64,000 nt of DNA from assembly GCA_040752025.1 (NCBI GenBank), contig JBFMFR010000040.1, forward strand, positions 6,559 to 70,558, given 5' to 3'. How positions within the stretch are numbered: the first letter of the stretch is position 1; each line of letters begins with the position of its first letter. Made by a program: the position numbers and the translations under genes. A model generated the notes under the pieces. The model was not told where the DNA came from. It made no database searches and saw nothing but the letters and a program-made list of their open reading frames with translations. This DNA is from JBFMFR01 sp040752025. GTDB taxonomy: Bacteria > Chloroflexota > Anaerolineae > Anaerolineales > UBA4823. Positions 24,415 through 34,075 of this stretch are shown piece by piece.

Positions 24415-24912
24415 TCAATCGATCTCCACCAGCAATTCGTGGAGCGCTACACGCTGACCGGGTAAGATGTGCACGGCTTTGACCAGACCCGAGATAGGGG
24501 CGCGGATTTCATTTTCCATTTTCATGGCCTCCAACACCACCAGGGCCTGGCCAGTTTGCACATCCTGGCCCGCGACCACCAACACCTCACTGATTTGACC
24601 CGGGATGGGCGCCTTTACACGCCCATCGCCGGTGGATGGGCGCGTAAAGCTTACTTCCAAATCTTGCACTTCCAGAGAGAAAATTCCCAGGTGTGAGCGA
24701 ATCCAATGCAGATCCGGATCGATCAACACTTCACAGGGGCGGCCGTCCACAATGAACCAATCCGCATCCTGGCCGGCAGCCACATGGTTAGGTACCACCA
24801 CCTTAACTGGTTGACCATCTACCAGAACTTCAAACTCAGAAGACTGTTGTGGCGGGACGCTCAGCTCGATCTCAAACGAATACCCTTCGACCATTACAGA
24901 AAGTTTGCTCAT
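24415..24912 (-). CDS. biotin carboxyl carrier protein of an acyl-CoA carboxylase
   Basis: The 165-residue protein ends in a biotinyl domain with the canonical VLEAMKMENEI biotinylation site (the Lys between the two Mets) and surrounding APIPGQI and GLVKAVHILPGQ strands. The N-terminal half has an alpha-subunit-like beta region. A separate carrier next to a biotin carboxylase and a carboxyltransferase completes the enzyme. The start is ATG 24912, after GGAGAG; a GTG three bases earlier is possible. Confidence 0.93.
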   Translation of the reverse strand: MSKLSVMVEGYSFEIELSVPPQQSSEFEVLVDGQPVKVVVPNHVAAGQDADWFIVDGRPCEVLIDPDLHWIRSHLGIFSLEVQDLEVSFTRPSTGDGRVKAPIPGQISEVLVVAGQDVQTGQALVVLEAMKMENEIRAPISGLVKAVHILPGQRVALHELLVEID

Positions 24913-24935
24913 CACATCTCTCCATAGGAATTAAC

Positions 24936-26417
24936 TTATTGGGGCAGGCGCCGGCTGTGACGATGCCAGCCGCTCACCAAACGGTCTGGAAGCAGTGGGT
25001 CAGACATCTGGTTACGGCGCACGTACACCAGGGCAGCGGCCAAAGCCAACCGGCGAAAATGTTCTTCAGATTCCGGCAGGCGGCCCAGGGCGCTGGCGGA
25101 AGCCCCTTTGATATATTCACCCTGCACAAAATCCGATTGGGTCAAGATGCGTTGAATCATGGGTAGATTATTCGCTGCGCCGACCAGTTGGAACTCCTGC
25201 AAAGCGCGCTGCATGCGCTGGACCGCTGCGGGTCGATCCTGCCCCCAGACGATCAGCTTGGCAATCAATGGATCATACTCACTGGGGATCGTGCAGCCGC
25301 AATACAGATAAGTGTCGACGCGCACACCCTGCCCTCCAGGCAAACGCACCTGGCGCAAGTACCCCGGGCTGGGCATGAAACGCTGCCAGGGATCCTTGGC
25401 AGAAATCCTGCCAAGTAAAGCCCACCCGTTCAAGCGAATGTCATCCTGGCATAAATTCAAAGGCTGGCCGGCCGCAATCCGGATTTGCTGGCTCACTAAG
25501 TCCACCTGAGTAAGCGCTTCCGTCAACGGGTGCTCGATCTGGATGCGCGGTTTGATCTCGGTAAAATAGAAATTGCCCTGCAAGTCAACCAGGAACTCGA
25601 CCGTGCCAACATTCTCATACCCAAACAGTCTGGCAAGCTCAAGCGCCGCCTGCCAGATGTGCTGGCGCTGGGGCTGTGTCAGGCCCGGTGCGGGGGCTTC
25701 TTCCACAATTTTTTGATTGCCGTATAACAGTGAACCTTCGCGCTCCCCCAGGTGGACCAATGCGCCCTCACGATCGCCCACCACCTGTACCCCAATCTGG
25801 TGCGCCGGGAGGATGGCCTTTTCCAAGTACACCCTGGTATTACCATAAATAACCAGCGATTCGCGCTGCGCCTGGCGAACAGTCTTCAGCAAATGGTCAG
25901 AAGACCATGCCAGGCGCGAGCCGCGCCCTCTACCGCCCCGGGCAGATTTGATCAACACCGGGTAGCCAAGCTGCTCTGCTTCCGCTCGCAAAGCTTTGAC
26001 ATCCAGGAGATCGTAACTGGCGCTCGAAAACTCAGCCGTTGGAAAGCCCGCCGCCCGCGCCCGTTTGAGCACTTCTACCTTGTTTGTCAAGGTATCGACA
26101 ACCTGAGAAGGCGGCCCGATGAAAACGATGCCTTGAGCTTCGCAGGCCTGGATGAAATCCTGCCGCTCGGCCAGGAAGCCATAGCCTGGGTGGATAGCAT
26201 CTGCCCCCTTCTCCTGGGCAATACGCAGGATGGCTTGCTGGTCTTGGAAGCCTTCCGGCGACTCCAGCAAGACACATTCGTCCGCCAGGCGAACGTGCAG
26301 CGAGCCGCGATCCGCAGCCTGGTAGAGTGAAACCGTGGACAGGCCCATCTCGCGGCAGGTGCGCAAGATGCGCACAGCGATCTCACCCCGGTTAGCGATT
26401 AGTACCTTACGGAACAT
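24936..26417 (-). CDS. biotin carboxylase subunit of an acyl-CoA carboxylase
   Basis: The 493-residue protein has the ATP-grasp biotin carboxylase features: FRKVLIANRGEIAVRILRTC, HPGYGFLAE, a Gly-rich loop (SARGGRGRGSR), EAPAPGL and the EIKPRIQIEHPLTEA region. It carboxylates biotin on the carrier protein with ATP and bicarbonate. In the usual enzyme the loop before QIEH reads EMNPRLQVEH; here it is EIKPRIQIEH, with Lys in place of Asn, a noticeable change near the active site. It lies between the carrier gene and the carboxyltransferase gene. Confidence 0.94.
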   Translation of the reverse strand: MFRKVLIANRGEIAVRILRTCREMGLSTVSLYQAADRGSLHVRLADECVLLESPEGFQDQQAILRIAQEKGADAIHPGYGFLAERQDFIQACEAQGIVFIGPPSQVVDTLTNKVEVLKRARAAGFPTAEFSSASYDLLDVKALRAEAEQLGYPVLIKSARGGRGRGSRLAWSSDHLLKTVRQAQRESLVIYGNTRVYLEKAILPAHQIGVQVVGDREGALVHLGEREGSLLYGNQKIVEEAPAPGLTQPQRQHIWQAALELARLFGYENVGTVEFLVDLQGNFYFTEIKPRIQIEHPLTEALTQVDLVSQQIRIAAGQPLNLCQDDIRLNGWALLGRISAKDPWQRFMPSPGYLRQVRLPGGQGVRVDTYLYCGCTIPSEYDPLIAKLIVWGQDRPAAVQRMQRALQEFQLVGAANNLPMIQRILTQSDFVQGEYIKGASASALGRLPESEEHFRRLALAAALVYVRRNQMSDPLLPDRLVSGWHRHSRRLPQ

Positions 26418-26437
26418 GCTCTCGCTCCTTGCCCGAG

Positions 26438-27985
26438 CTACATGGGGGAAATCCCATGCTTCTTGGGGATATGCCGTTCATGCTTGGAAAGGGTCAACTC
26501 AAGCCCCCGGATCAATACCCGGCGGGTATCGCGCGGTTCGATGACATCATCGATCAAACCGCGCGCGGCAGTGACATAAGGGTTGTTGAAGCGGTCTCTG
26601 TATTCCTGGGTGAGTTGTTCGCGCCGCTCTTCAGGATTGGGAACCGACTTGAGCTCGTTGCGGTACAGGATATTCACCGCCCCACCCGCGCCCATGACCG
26701 CAATTTCGGAGTTGGGCCAGGCATACAGCAAATCGCCGCGCAAGCCTTTACTGCTCATCACACAATAAGCTCCGCCGTAGCTCTTGCGCAGGATCACCAT
26801 CAATTTGGGGACGGTGGCTTCGCTGTAGGCGTAGATCATGCGGGCGCCATTGCGGATGATGCCGCCATATTCCTGATCCTTGCCTGGCAAGAACCCAGGC
26901 ACATCTTGCAGCGTGATGATGGGGATGTTGTAGGCGTCACAGATACGAATGAAGTGAGCCGCCTTGACCGAGGCATTGATATCGATACAGCCCGCTAACA
27001 CCATGGGTTGGTTGGCGACCAGGCCCACCACCCAACCGTTGAGGCGAGCAAACCCCACTACCAGGTTGGAGGCCCACAAAGCGCGCACCTCGAAGAAGCG
27101 CCCATCATCCACCAGGCTGGCGATCACCTGGCGCACATCGTAAGGTTTATGCGGTGCAGTCGGCACGATCTGTTCCAACTCTGGGCAGCGACGCTGCGGG
27201 TCGTCTACCGGTTTGATGTAGGGCGGGTCGTCCTGGTTGTTCGAGGGTAAATAAGTGAGCAAATCGCGCACGCTTGCCAGGCAAGCGCGGTCATCCTGCG
27301 TCAAGAAATGGCAGACCCCGCTTTGGACGCTGTGCACCATGCCGCCGCCCAATTCCTCCTGGCTGACTTCTTCTTGCATCACCGCCCGGACCACATCGGG
27401 CCCGGTGATGAACATGTAACTGTTTTCTGTCATGAAGATGAAATCGGTCAAAGCCGGTGAATAGACCGCCCCACCTGCACACGGCCCCATGATAACAGAG
27501 ATCTGGGGAATGACCCCAGAGGCTTCGCAATTGGCGTCGAATATGCGGGCGTACCCAGCCAGGCTGTCCACCCCCTCCTGGATGCGCGCCCCGCCCGAAT
27601 CATTGATGGCGATGAACGGGCAGCCGTATCTGATCGCCATGTGCATGGCTTTAACGATCTTGCCCGCATGCATCTCACCCAATGATCCGCCCATCACCGA
27701 GGCATCCTGCACGGCCGCGCATACATGCCGCCCGTTAATCAAGCCAAATCCGGTGATAACCCCGTCGCCATAGCGTGAACTTTTGCCCCCCGGGTAAGCC
27801 TCATAGCGCGGCAGCACCAGGGCATCGATCTGCTCGAAAGTGCCAGGGTCGAAAAGCAAATCGATTCGTTCCTGAGCTGTCAGGCGATCTTTGCTATGTT
27901 GTGCATCGATCTCCTTTTGGGAGCCAGCAGCAATGGCCTTGCGCTTTCTCAAATCTCGAATATACTCATCCATATTTTGTACCAT
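26438..27985 (-). CDS. acyl-CoA carboxyltransferase beta-type subunit (PccB/MmdA family)
   Basis: The 515-residue protein transfers the carboxyl group from biotin to an acyl-CoA, most often propionyl-CoA in this family. Visible features include KDRLTAQERIDLLFDPGTF, GARIQEGVDSLAGYARIF, GPCAGGAVYSPALTDF, DVPGFLPGKDQEY, IIRNGARMIYAYSEATVPK and the YGGAYCVMSSKG region. GGTTC-type spacing with AGAGG supports the ATG at 27985. The first gene of the operon, it is divergent from the TetR regulator. The choice among propionyl-, acetyl- and methylcrotonyl-CoA cannot be made from sequence alone, although propionyl-CoA is favoured. Confidence 0.93.
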   Translation of the reverse strand: MVQNMDEYIRDLRKRKAIAAGSQKEIDAQHSKDRLTAQERIDLLFDPGTFEQIDALVLPRYEAYPGGKSSRYGDGVITGFGLINGRHVCAAVQDASVMGGSLGEMHAGKIVKAMHMAIRYGCPFIAINDSGGARIQEGVDSLAGYARIFDANCEASGVIPQISVIMGPCAGGAVYSPALTDFIFMTENSYMFITGPDVVRAVMQEEVSQEELGGGMVHSVQSGVCHFLTQDDRACLASVRDLLTYLPSNNQDDPPYIKPVDDPQRRCPELEQIVPTAPHKPYDVRQVIASLVDDGRFFEVRALWASNLVVGFARLNGWVVGLVANQPMVLAGCIDINASVKAAHFIRICDAYNIPIITLQDVPGFLPGKDQEYGGIIRNGARMIYAYSEATVPKLMVILRKSYGGAYCVMSSKGLRGDLLYAWPNSEIAVMGAGGAVNILYRNELKSVPNPEERREQLTQEYRDRFNNPYVTAARGLIDDVIEPRDTRRVLIRGLELTLSKHERHIPKKHGISPM

Positions 27986-28036
27986 TGTGAACCTCTGCTA
28001 AACAGCGTTACATTCCATTAGCGATTAACACCACAC

Positions 28037-28065
28037 TTGACAAAATGGTGCTTTTTGATTATTCT
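28037..28065 (+). promoter_or_regulatory. promoter of the TetR gene
   Basis: TTGACA (28037-28042) is a consensus -35 box, and TATTCT (28060-28065) is a good -10 box 17 bases later. The operator at 28072-28085 covers the expected start point, which implies autorepression. Confidence 0.75.
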
Positions 28066-28071
28066 TAGTAG

Positions 28072-28085
28072 ACTGACCAGTCAGT
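28072..28085. promoter_or_regulatory. TetR-type operator palindrome
   Basis: ACTGAC and GTCAGT are perfect inverted arms around a CA spacer. The site lies between the carboxyltransferase gene and the divergent regulator gene and directly downstream of the regulator's -10 box. Size and symmetry fit a TetR dimer site. Confidence 0.75.
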
Positions 28086-28107
28086 TTAAGTTTTCGGAGG
28101 TTATCCG

Positions 28108-28713
28108 TTGTCTCCACGACCTGATGTAAGCGAAGAACGCAAGCGACAGATTCTCGATGCAGCCATGGCTGTTTTTTCGCGCCTGGGCTTCCACAAGGCG
28201 CGTATGGATGACATTGTGGATGAATCGGGCCTGAGCAAAGGTACACTGTATTGGTATTTCAAAAGCAAAGACGAGATCATCCTGGGCATCCTGGAGAACA
28301 TGTTTCAACATGAGCTCGCCGACCTGGAAGAGTTAACCCATGCAGAAGGCTCGATCAGCGAGCGAATGATGGAATTTGCCTCCCGCGCCAGCGAAGATGT
28401 CCAACATATGCTGGGTTTCTCGCCGCTAACCTATGAATTTTACGCCCTGGCCTTCCGCAATAAAACGGTGCGGCTGGCAATGCGCAACTATCTGCGAAAA
28501 TACATCGAAATGACCATCCCGATCGTACAGCAGGGCGTCCAGAACGGCGAGTTTCGCGAGGTAGATGCCGAGGAGGCAGCCCTGGCGATTGGAGCGATTA
28601 TTGAAGGTACGCTTTTGTTGTGGGTATACGATTCCGAGTCGGTTGATATCAGCCGGCATCTGAAAAGTTCCTTGAAATTGCTCATCGATGGCCTGCGCGC
28701 CGGGCCGGAGTAA
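28108..28713 (+). CDS. TetR/AcrR-family regulator of the acyl-CoA carboxylase operon
   Basis: The 201-residue protein starts at TTG 28108, seven bases after CGGAGG. Its N-terminal TetR helix-turn-helix is typical (RKRQILDAAMAVFSRLGFHKARMDDIVDESGLSKGTLYWYFKSKDEII in order), followed by an all-helical ligand-binding domain. Position and operator suggest it represses itself and the divergent carboxylase genes. Acyl-CoA or fatty-acid-type ligands are common for regulators of such operons, but the ligand here is inferred. Confidence 0.93.
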   Translation: MSPRPDVSEERKRQILDAAMAVFSRLGFHKARMDDIVDESGLSKGTLYWYFKSKDEIILGILENMFQHELADLEELTHAEGSISERMMEFASRASEDVQHMLGFSPLTYEFYALAFRNKTVRLAMRNYLRKYIEMTIPIVQQGVQNGEFREVDAEEAALAIGAIIEGTLLLWVYDSESVDISRHLKSSLKLLIDGLRAGPE

Positions 28714-28785
28714 ACGCACACAGCCTTCCAGTAATAGGGTAAACTATAAGCACCGCCAAATCCTATCCATTTTGGAGGCAACCTT

Positions 28786-29625
28786 ATGGAACACTCTTTA
28801 CTGGCTGTATTTGCGCACCCAGATGATGAAGCCTTCGGAACTGGGGGCACCCTGGCCCGCTACGCGGCCGAAGGCGTGCAAGTTTACCTGGTATGTGCCA
28901 CGCGCGGCGAGGCCGGCGAAATTTCCGATCCCAGTTTTGCAACGCCCGAAACCCTGGGACAGGTGCGCGAGGCCGAGCTGCGCTGCGCGGCTGAAACCAT
29001 GGGTGTGGCCGAGCTGATTTTTCTCAATTACTGCGACTCGGGCATGGCCGGCACAACTGAAAACGAAGACCCACTTGCCTATATCAATGCCCCAGATGAG
29101 GAGGTCATCTACCAACTGGTAGGCATCATCCGCAGGCTGCATCCCCAGGTGGTGGTCACCTTCGAGCCGAACGGGGGCTACGGGCATCCCGATCACATCG
29201 CCATCCACAAGCACTGCATGGCGGCCTTCCGGGCCGCGGCCGATCCGGGCTATAGCCCTGAACTGGGCCCGGCATGGCAGGCGCAAAGGTTGTTCTATAC
29301 GGCCATCCCGCGCTCGTTTTTCATGGAGATGCGCCGGCAAATGCAAGAGCTGAATTTGGACACCGGCGATTCAGGCTTCCTGGATGATCCCGAACTCGGT
29401 TGGCCGGACGAAAACGTGCACGTGGCGCTGGACGTGGCCTCTACGGTCGAGTCAAAATGGGGAGCGCTCAACTGTCACCGCACGCAGTTTGGCCCGGGCA
29501 ACCTGTTCCGCCGCCTGCCCGAAGAGCGCGTCAAGAAACTGATGAGCCGCGAATACTTCGCCCTGGCCCAACCCGAGCCAGAACCCGGACTGCGGCTTTC
29601 GAGCCTGTTTGAAGGATTGGAGTGA
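28786..29625 (+). CDS. PIG-L/LmbE-family deacetylase
   Basis: The 279-residue protein has the family zinc motifs: AVFAHPDDEAFGTGGTLA near the start and YGHPDHIAIH (about 128-137). Family members remove acetyl groups from N-acetylglucosamine-type substrates, including mycothiol and bacillithiol precursors. GGAGG precedes the ATG. No thiol-biosynthesis partner is next to it, so the substrate is open. The gene ends seven bases before the histidine kinase start, so the two are probably co-transcribed. Confidence 0.92.
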   Translation: MEHSLLAVFAHPDDEAFGTGGTLARYAAEGVQVYLVCATRGEAGEISDPSFATPETLGQVREAELRCAAETMGVAELIFLNYCDSGMAGTTENEDPLAYINAPDEEVIYQLVGIIRRLHPQVVVTFEPNGGYGHPDHIAIHKHCMAAFRAAADPGYSPELGPAWQAQRLFYTAIPRSFFMEMRRQMQELNLDTGDSGFLDDPELGWPDENVHVALDVASTVESKWGALNCHRTQFGPGNLFRRLPEERVKKLMSREYFALAQPEPEPGLRLSSLFEGLE

Positions 29626-29632
29626 CAAGCAC

Positions 29633-32600
29633 ATGCAGAGCGAGGAATTCTACCGCGTCATCGCCGATTCCACCTATGATTGGGAAGAATGGATCGGGCC
29701 AGACAGCGCCTATCGCTACATATCGCCCTCCGTCGAGCGCATCACCGGCTATACGCCAGCCGAGTTGATGTCAGCCCCTGAACTGATCCGAAGCATCATC
29801 TACCCCGAAGACCTCCCCATCTACGAGCAACACCGCGCCAGTCTCACCCTAGAAAACCAACCCATTTGCGAGCTCGAATTCCGCATCCTGCACCGCTCCG
29901 GGCAGGTACGCTGGATTGGTCACTGCTGCCAGCCAGTGACCCTGCCGGATGGCGCCTGGGGAGGCCGGCGCGCCAGCAACCGTGACATCACCCAGAGTAA
30001 GCAAGATCAGGTCACCATGGATCTGTACCAGCGCCTGATCCTGGCCATGCTGGATGACCCCAACCAGGTCCATATGCTGCTCAATCCGGCCGGCGAAGTT
30101 TTATTCGCCAGCCCAACCCTGTCTCAGCGTCTCAATATCAGCATGAACGAAATGGTGGGGCAGAATATACGCGCCTTGCTTCCACCCGAAATCGCCAAAA
30201 CCCGCTCCCAGGTGTTCAACCAGGTGCTGGAAACAGGCAAGATGACGCGCTTTCTGGATCAGGGCTTCGCGGGATTCTATGACACCAGCGTGATCCCAAT
30301 GCGGGACTCCCAAGGGAAAATCATCAGCGTTGCCGTCGTGAGCCATGATATCAGCGAACGCGTGCGCACCGAACAAGCCTTGCGCGCCAGCGAAGAACGC
30401 TACCGCAAGCTGGTGGAGGCGTCTTCGGATGGCATTGTGCTGGCAGGCATGGACGGCCAGATCCTGGAGGCGAGCCAGCAGTTCCTGGATATTCTCGGCT
30501 ACGCAAGCCTGGAAGAAATGCACAGCCTGGGCAAGACCGCCTTCGATCTGATCACCAAGCAGGATGTACCGCGCATGCAGACATACATGCAGAGAATGTT
30601 CGCGGAATTGAAAATGAAACAGGTCGAATTTACTTCAGTGCGCAAAGATGGGCGGACGATTTCCACGGAAAACAGCGGCGTGCTCCTGTTCGACGACCAA
30701 GGCCAACCACAAGGCTTCCTGGGCCTGATACGCGATGTCAGCGAACGGATGCGCGCCGAACAGGCCCTGAGCGCCAGCGAAGAACGCTACCGCAAGCTGG
30801 TAGAAACCTCCCCGGATGGCATGGTGCTGGTAAACATGGAAGGCCGCGTCATCGAGGCCAACCAGCAGTTCCTGGCAATGCTGGGCTATGATAGCCTGGC
30901 AGACTTGCAGAAACACATTCATACATTGCTCGATTTCGTCCCAGAGCATCAAAGGTCGCGCCTGGCTGAGGACTGGGTGAGAAATCCACCTATGCAGAAC
31001 ATTGAATACCTGGTGATCCATAAGGATGGGAGTTGGATACCGGTTGAGAGCAGCGTGGCGCCGCTGCTGGATGAAACCGGGCAGCCTTACGCCTGGATGG
31101 GCCTGGTACGTGACCTGCGCGAGCGCAAACGCGCTGAGAAAGAATTGCGCGAAAGTTACAGAATCATTTCTGCGCTGCTCAACGCCCCCTCGGACATCGC
31201 CCTGGTGCTGGACCCCAATGCCCATGTGCTGTACGCCAACGAAACTGCGGCGAGTAACATCGGCATCCCGCTAGCAGACGTGCTTGGGAAACGTCTCTGG
31301 GACTTTTTCCCTGCTGAACTCGTACCGCGCCGCAAACAGGCCTTCGAGCGCGCTCTGCAAACTGGTCGTCCCGAAAGAATCGAAGACCCAATGCCTGGCA
31401 TGCTTTTCGACAGCACCGTCTTCCCTGCGCTCGACGAGCAGGGGGAAGTCACGCACGTGGCCATCTTCGCCCGCGAAATCACGGAGCGCGTGCGCGCCGA
31501 GCAGGCCCTGCGCGAAAGCGAAGAGCGCTACCGCAAGCTGGCCGAGGTGATTGCTGACGGCATCGTCATGTCGAACCTGAAGGGCCAGATCCTGGACGCC
31601 AATCAAAAATTTCTGGACATGATGGGCTATGAAAGCCTGGAGGAACTGCAAAGCTCGGGCAAGACGGCCTTCGACATGGTGGTCGAGCAAGACAGGCCGC
31701 ACATGATCGAACAAATGCTAAAACTGCTCACAGAAAATGAATTATCGGAAGTCGAGTTTGCTAATCAGCGCAAAGATGGCAGTAGCTTCCCGACAGAGAA
31801 CAGCGGGGTGGTATTGTTCGATACAGAAGGGCAGCCAAAAGCCTTCCTGGGATCGGTCAAGGATATCAGCGAACGGAAGCAAGCGCGCCAGGCCCTCGAG
31901 CAGCGCGTCGCCGAGCGCACGGCAGAACTGGCCGAGGCCAACCTGCACCTGCGCGAAGAGGTCGCCGAGCGCCAGCGAGCCGAAGAACGCATCCGCCGCC
32001 ATGCCCGGCGCGCCGAGGCCCTGGCGCACGTTGCCGAGCGCCTCAACGCCCACATGGATTTGCAATCTGTATTGAAAACGATCTGCAAAGAGGCCTATAA
32101 AGCCCTGGGGTTCCCAATCGCCAGCGTACAGCTATACAACGAAACCAACGACACACTGAAGACAGCCGCGGCCGTCAACCCTAAAACATCGAGAATCGGA
32201 CACACCCCGGTGCATCACACTCTCTATGATCAGATTTGGAACAATCTGGGCCCCATCGCAGTCATCCCTGACCTGCAAAAACTGTCTGGCGAATACAATC
32301 TCGAACTATACACCGATTTACAAATACGCACCACGATCAATGCAAAGCTGGTACATGACGGCGAATTGATCGGAGCGCTGGTCATCTGCTCTACGGATGA
32401 AGTACGCCAACCTAGCCAGGACGAACTGGTGCTGATCAAAGCCCTGGCAGACCAGGCGGCCGCGGCGATCGCCCATGCGCGCCTGTTCGAACAGGTTTCC
32501 GAAAACCAGGAACGCTTGAAAGCCCTGTCCCAAAAGCTGGTCGAAACCCAGGAGGCCGAACGCCAGCACCTGGCGCGTGAGTTGCACGATGAAATCGGGC

Positions 32601-33172
32601 AGAAGCTGACTTACCTGACGCTATTGCTGGATACAGACCGGAAACCAGTTTCGGATCCAACCATCGCTGAGAATGTACAACATGCAGACGAGGTGGTGAA
32701 ACAGATCTTGCAAAATGTACGCGACCTCTCCCTCGAGCTGCGACCTGGAACGCTGGACACCCTCGGCCTGGTCCCCACGCTGAACCACCATTTCGAGGAC
32801 TACACCCGCCAGACAGGCATCCGCGTACATTTCAAGCAAAGCGCCTGTGACCGGCGCTTCCCCTCCCGGGTTGAAATCACGGCATTCCGCACGATTCAGG
32901 AAGCCCTGACCAACGTGGTGCGTTACGCTAAAACGGATACGGTGCAGGTGCGCCTGTGGTGCGATGATAAAGTGCTGGGCTTGCAAGTTGAGGACAGTGG
33001 ACAGGGTTTCAATGCTCAAGAAGCCCTGGCGAGCGGGCAAGCTGGCGGTCTGTCTGGCATACAAGAACGCATATCCCTATGCAACGGGGAACTGGAAATC
33101 GAGTCTACCCCTGGCAGCGGCACCTGCCTGACCGCCGAGATCCCCATCGCACCGCAAGGAGAGTCCCAATGA
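29633..33172 (+). CDS. soluble multi-PAS sensor histidine kinase (NarL-partner type)
   Basis: From the ATG at 29633 (GGAG at 29619-29622) the protein has 1179 residues with no membrane helix. It contains about six PAS domains in its first 750 residues, a coiled coil, a GAF domain (about 790-955), a HisKA_3 phospho-acceptor (RQHLARELHDEIGQ) and a HATPase domain (DSGQGF, GGLSGIQER). PAS2-PAS3 and PAS5-PAS6 are clearly related blocks, indicating an internal duplication. The TTG frame at 29609 would overlap the upstream gene and is less likely. It overlaps its regulator gene by four bases. Confidence 0.94.
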   Translation: MQSEEFYRVIADSTYDWEEWIGPDSAYRYISPSVERITGYTPAELMSAPELIRSIIYPEDLPIYEQHRASLTLENQPICELEFRILHRSGQVRWIGHCCQPVTLPDGAWGGRRASNRDITQSKQDQVTMDLYQRLILAMLDDPNQVHMLLNPAGEVLFASPTLSQRLNISMNEMVGQNIRALLPPEIAKTRSQVFNQVLETGKMTRFLDQGFAGFYDTSVIPMRDSQGKIISVAVVSHDISERVRTEQALRASEERYRKLVEASSDGIVLAGMDGQILEASQQFLDILGYASLEEMHSLGKTAFDLITKQDVPRMQTYMQRMFAELKMKQVEFTSVRKDGRTISTENSGVLLFDDQGQPQGFLGLIRDVSERMRAEQALSASEERYRKLVETSPDGMVLVNMEGRVIEANQQFLAMLGYDSLADLQKHIHTLLDFVPEHQRSRLAEDWVRNPPMQNIEYLVIHKDGSWIPVESSVAPLLDETGQPYAWMGLVRDLRERKRAEKELRESYRIISALLNAPSDIALVLDPNAHVLYANETAASNIGIPLADVLGKRLWDFFPAELVPRRKQAFERALQTGRPERIEDPMPGMLFDSTVFPALDEQGEVTHVAIFAREITERVRAEQALRESEERYRKLAEVIADGIVMSNLKGQILDANQKFLDMMGYESLEELQSSGKTAFDMVVEQDRPHMIEQMLKLLTENELSEVEFANQRKDGSSFPTENSGVVLFDTEGQPKAFLGSVKDISERKQARQALEQRVAERTAELAEANLHLREEVAERQRAEERIRRHARRAEALAHVAERLNAHMDLQSVLKTICKEAYKALGFPIASVQLYNETNDTLKTAAAVNPKTSRIGHTPVHHTLYDQIWNNLGPIAVIPDLQKLSGEYNLELYTDLQIRTTINAKLVHDGELIGALVICSTDEVRQPSQDELVLIKALADQAAAAIAHARLFEQVSENQERLKALSQKLVETQEAERQHLARELHDEIGQKLTYLTLLLDTDRKPVSDPTIAENVQHADEVVKQILQNVRDLSLELRPGTLDTLGLVPTLNHHFEDYTRQTGIRVHFKQSACDRRFPSRVEITAFRTIQEALTNVVRYAKTDTVQVRLWCDDKVLGLQVEDSGQGFNAQEALASGQAGGLSGIQERISLCNGELEIESTPGSGTCLTAEIPIAPQGESQ

Positions 33173-33849
33173 CCATCTCAATCTTGTTAGCCGATGACCA
33201 CCTGATCCTGCGACAGGGCCTGCGCCCGCTGCTGGAGGCCGAAGCCGATTTCCACGTGGTGGCCGAAACCGGCGATGGGAGAGAAGCCTTGCTGCTCACC
33301 GAGAAGTTGCGCCCGGATGTGCTCATCCTGGATCTGCAACTGCCTGGCCTGAACGGCCTGGAAGTGGCCCGCCAGGTCAGCCAATGGCGCCTGCCGACGC
33401 GCATCGTGGTGCTTTCGATGTACACCACCGAGGAATACGTGGCGCAGGCTTTACGCAGCGGCGCACTGGCATACGTGCTCAAAGGCTCTGGCACCAGTGA
33501 GTTGATCGAAGCGATCCGGCACGTCGTACAGGGCAAGCGCTATCTGAGCCAGCCTTTTATCGACGAGCATATCGACGCTTACATGCTGAAAACCTTGAGC
33601 AGTGAGGGACTTGACCCCTACGAAACCCTGACCAACCGCGAACGCCAGACTTTCCAACTGGTAGCCGAAGGCCAGAGCACTACACAAATCGCTGATCGCA
33701 TGGGAATCAGCCCGCGCACGGTCGAAATCCATCGCGCCAAGGTGTACAAAAAACTGGGCTTGAAGGGCGCTGCCGAACTGATCCATTATGCCGCCCAGCG
33801 CGGCATCATCTTCGTAGAAAAACCGGCAAATGCGAATGAAAATACGTAG
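33169..33849 (+). CDS. NarL/LuxR-family response regulator
   Basis: The 226-residue protein overlaps the kinase stop (ATGA) after AAGGAGAG. The receiver has LLADDH, the phospho-acceptor Asp in RPDVLILDLQLPGLNG, VVLSMYT and YVLKGSG; the C-terminal LuxR domain shows LTNRERQTFQLVAEGQS and SPRTVEIHRAKVYKKLG. It is the cognate output of the multi-PAS kinase. The frame from 33079 is inside the kinase and is not used. Confidence 0.96.
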   Translation: MTISILLADDHLILRQGLRPLLEAEADFHVVAETGDGREALLLTEKLRPDVLILDLQLPGLNGLEVARQVSQWRLPTRIVVLSMYTTEEYVAQALRSGALAYVLKGSGTSELIEAIRHVVQGKRYLSQPFIDEHIDAYMLKTLSSEGLDPYETLTNRERQTFQLVAEGQSTTQIADRMGISPRTVEIHRAKVYKKLGLKGAAELIHYAAQRGIIFVEKPANANENT

Positions 33850-34013
33850 AAACCCGTATAGCTTTTTGAAAAGACTGCGATGATAATAACATCTGTAATC
33901 ATAAAGAATCCTGATACTCAAGCGGGGCCCAACACTATTCGACCCATCGCTGATCGCGGGGACCTACTCCATGGGGCTTTAGGGTCAGGGAAACGATCTT
34001 TTTGCACGCCAGG

Positions 34014-34030
34014 GCGGCTATCATAGCCGC
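34014..34030. other. perfect hairpin GCGGCTA-TCA-TAGCCGC
   Basis: Seven-base perfect arms enclose a three-base loop. No T run follows on either side, so it is not an ordinary terminator. Its role is unknown. Confidence 0.5.
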
Positions 34031-34075
34031 TCTGTGCATTTATGCGCGACAGGTGATGATCCACAGACAGATTTC

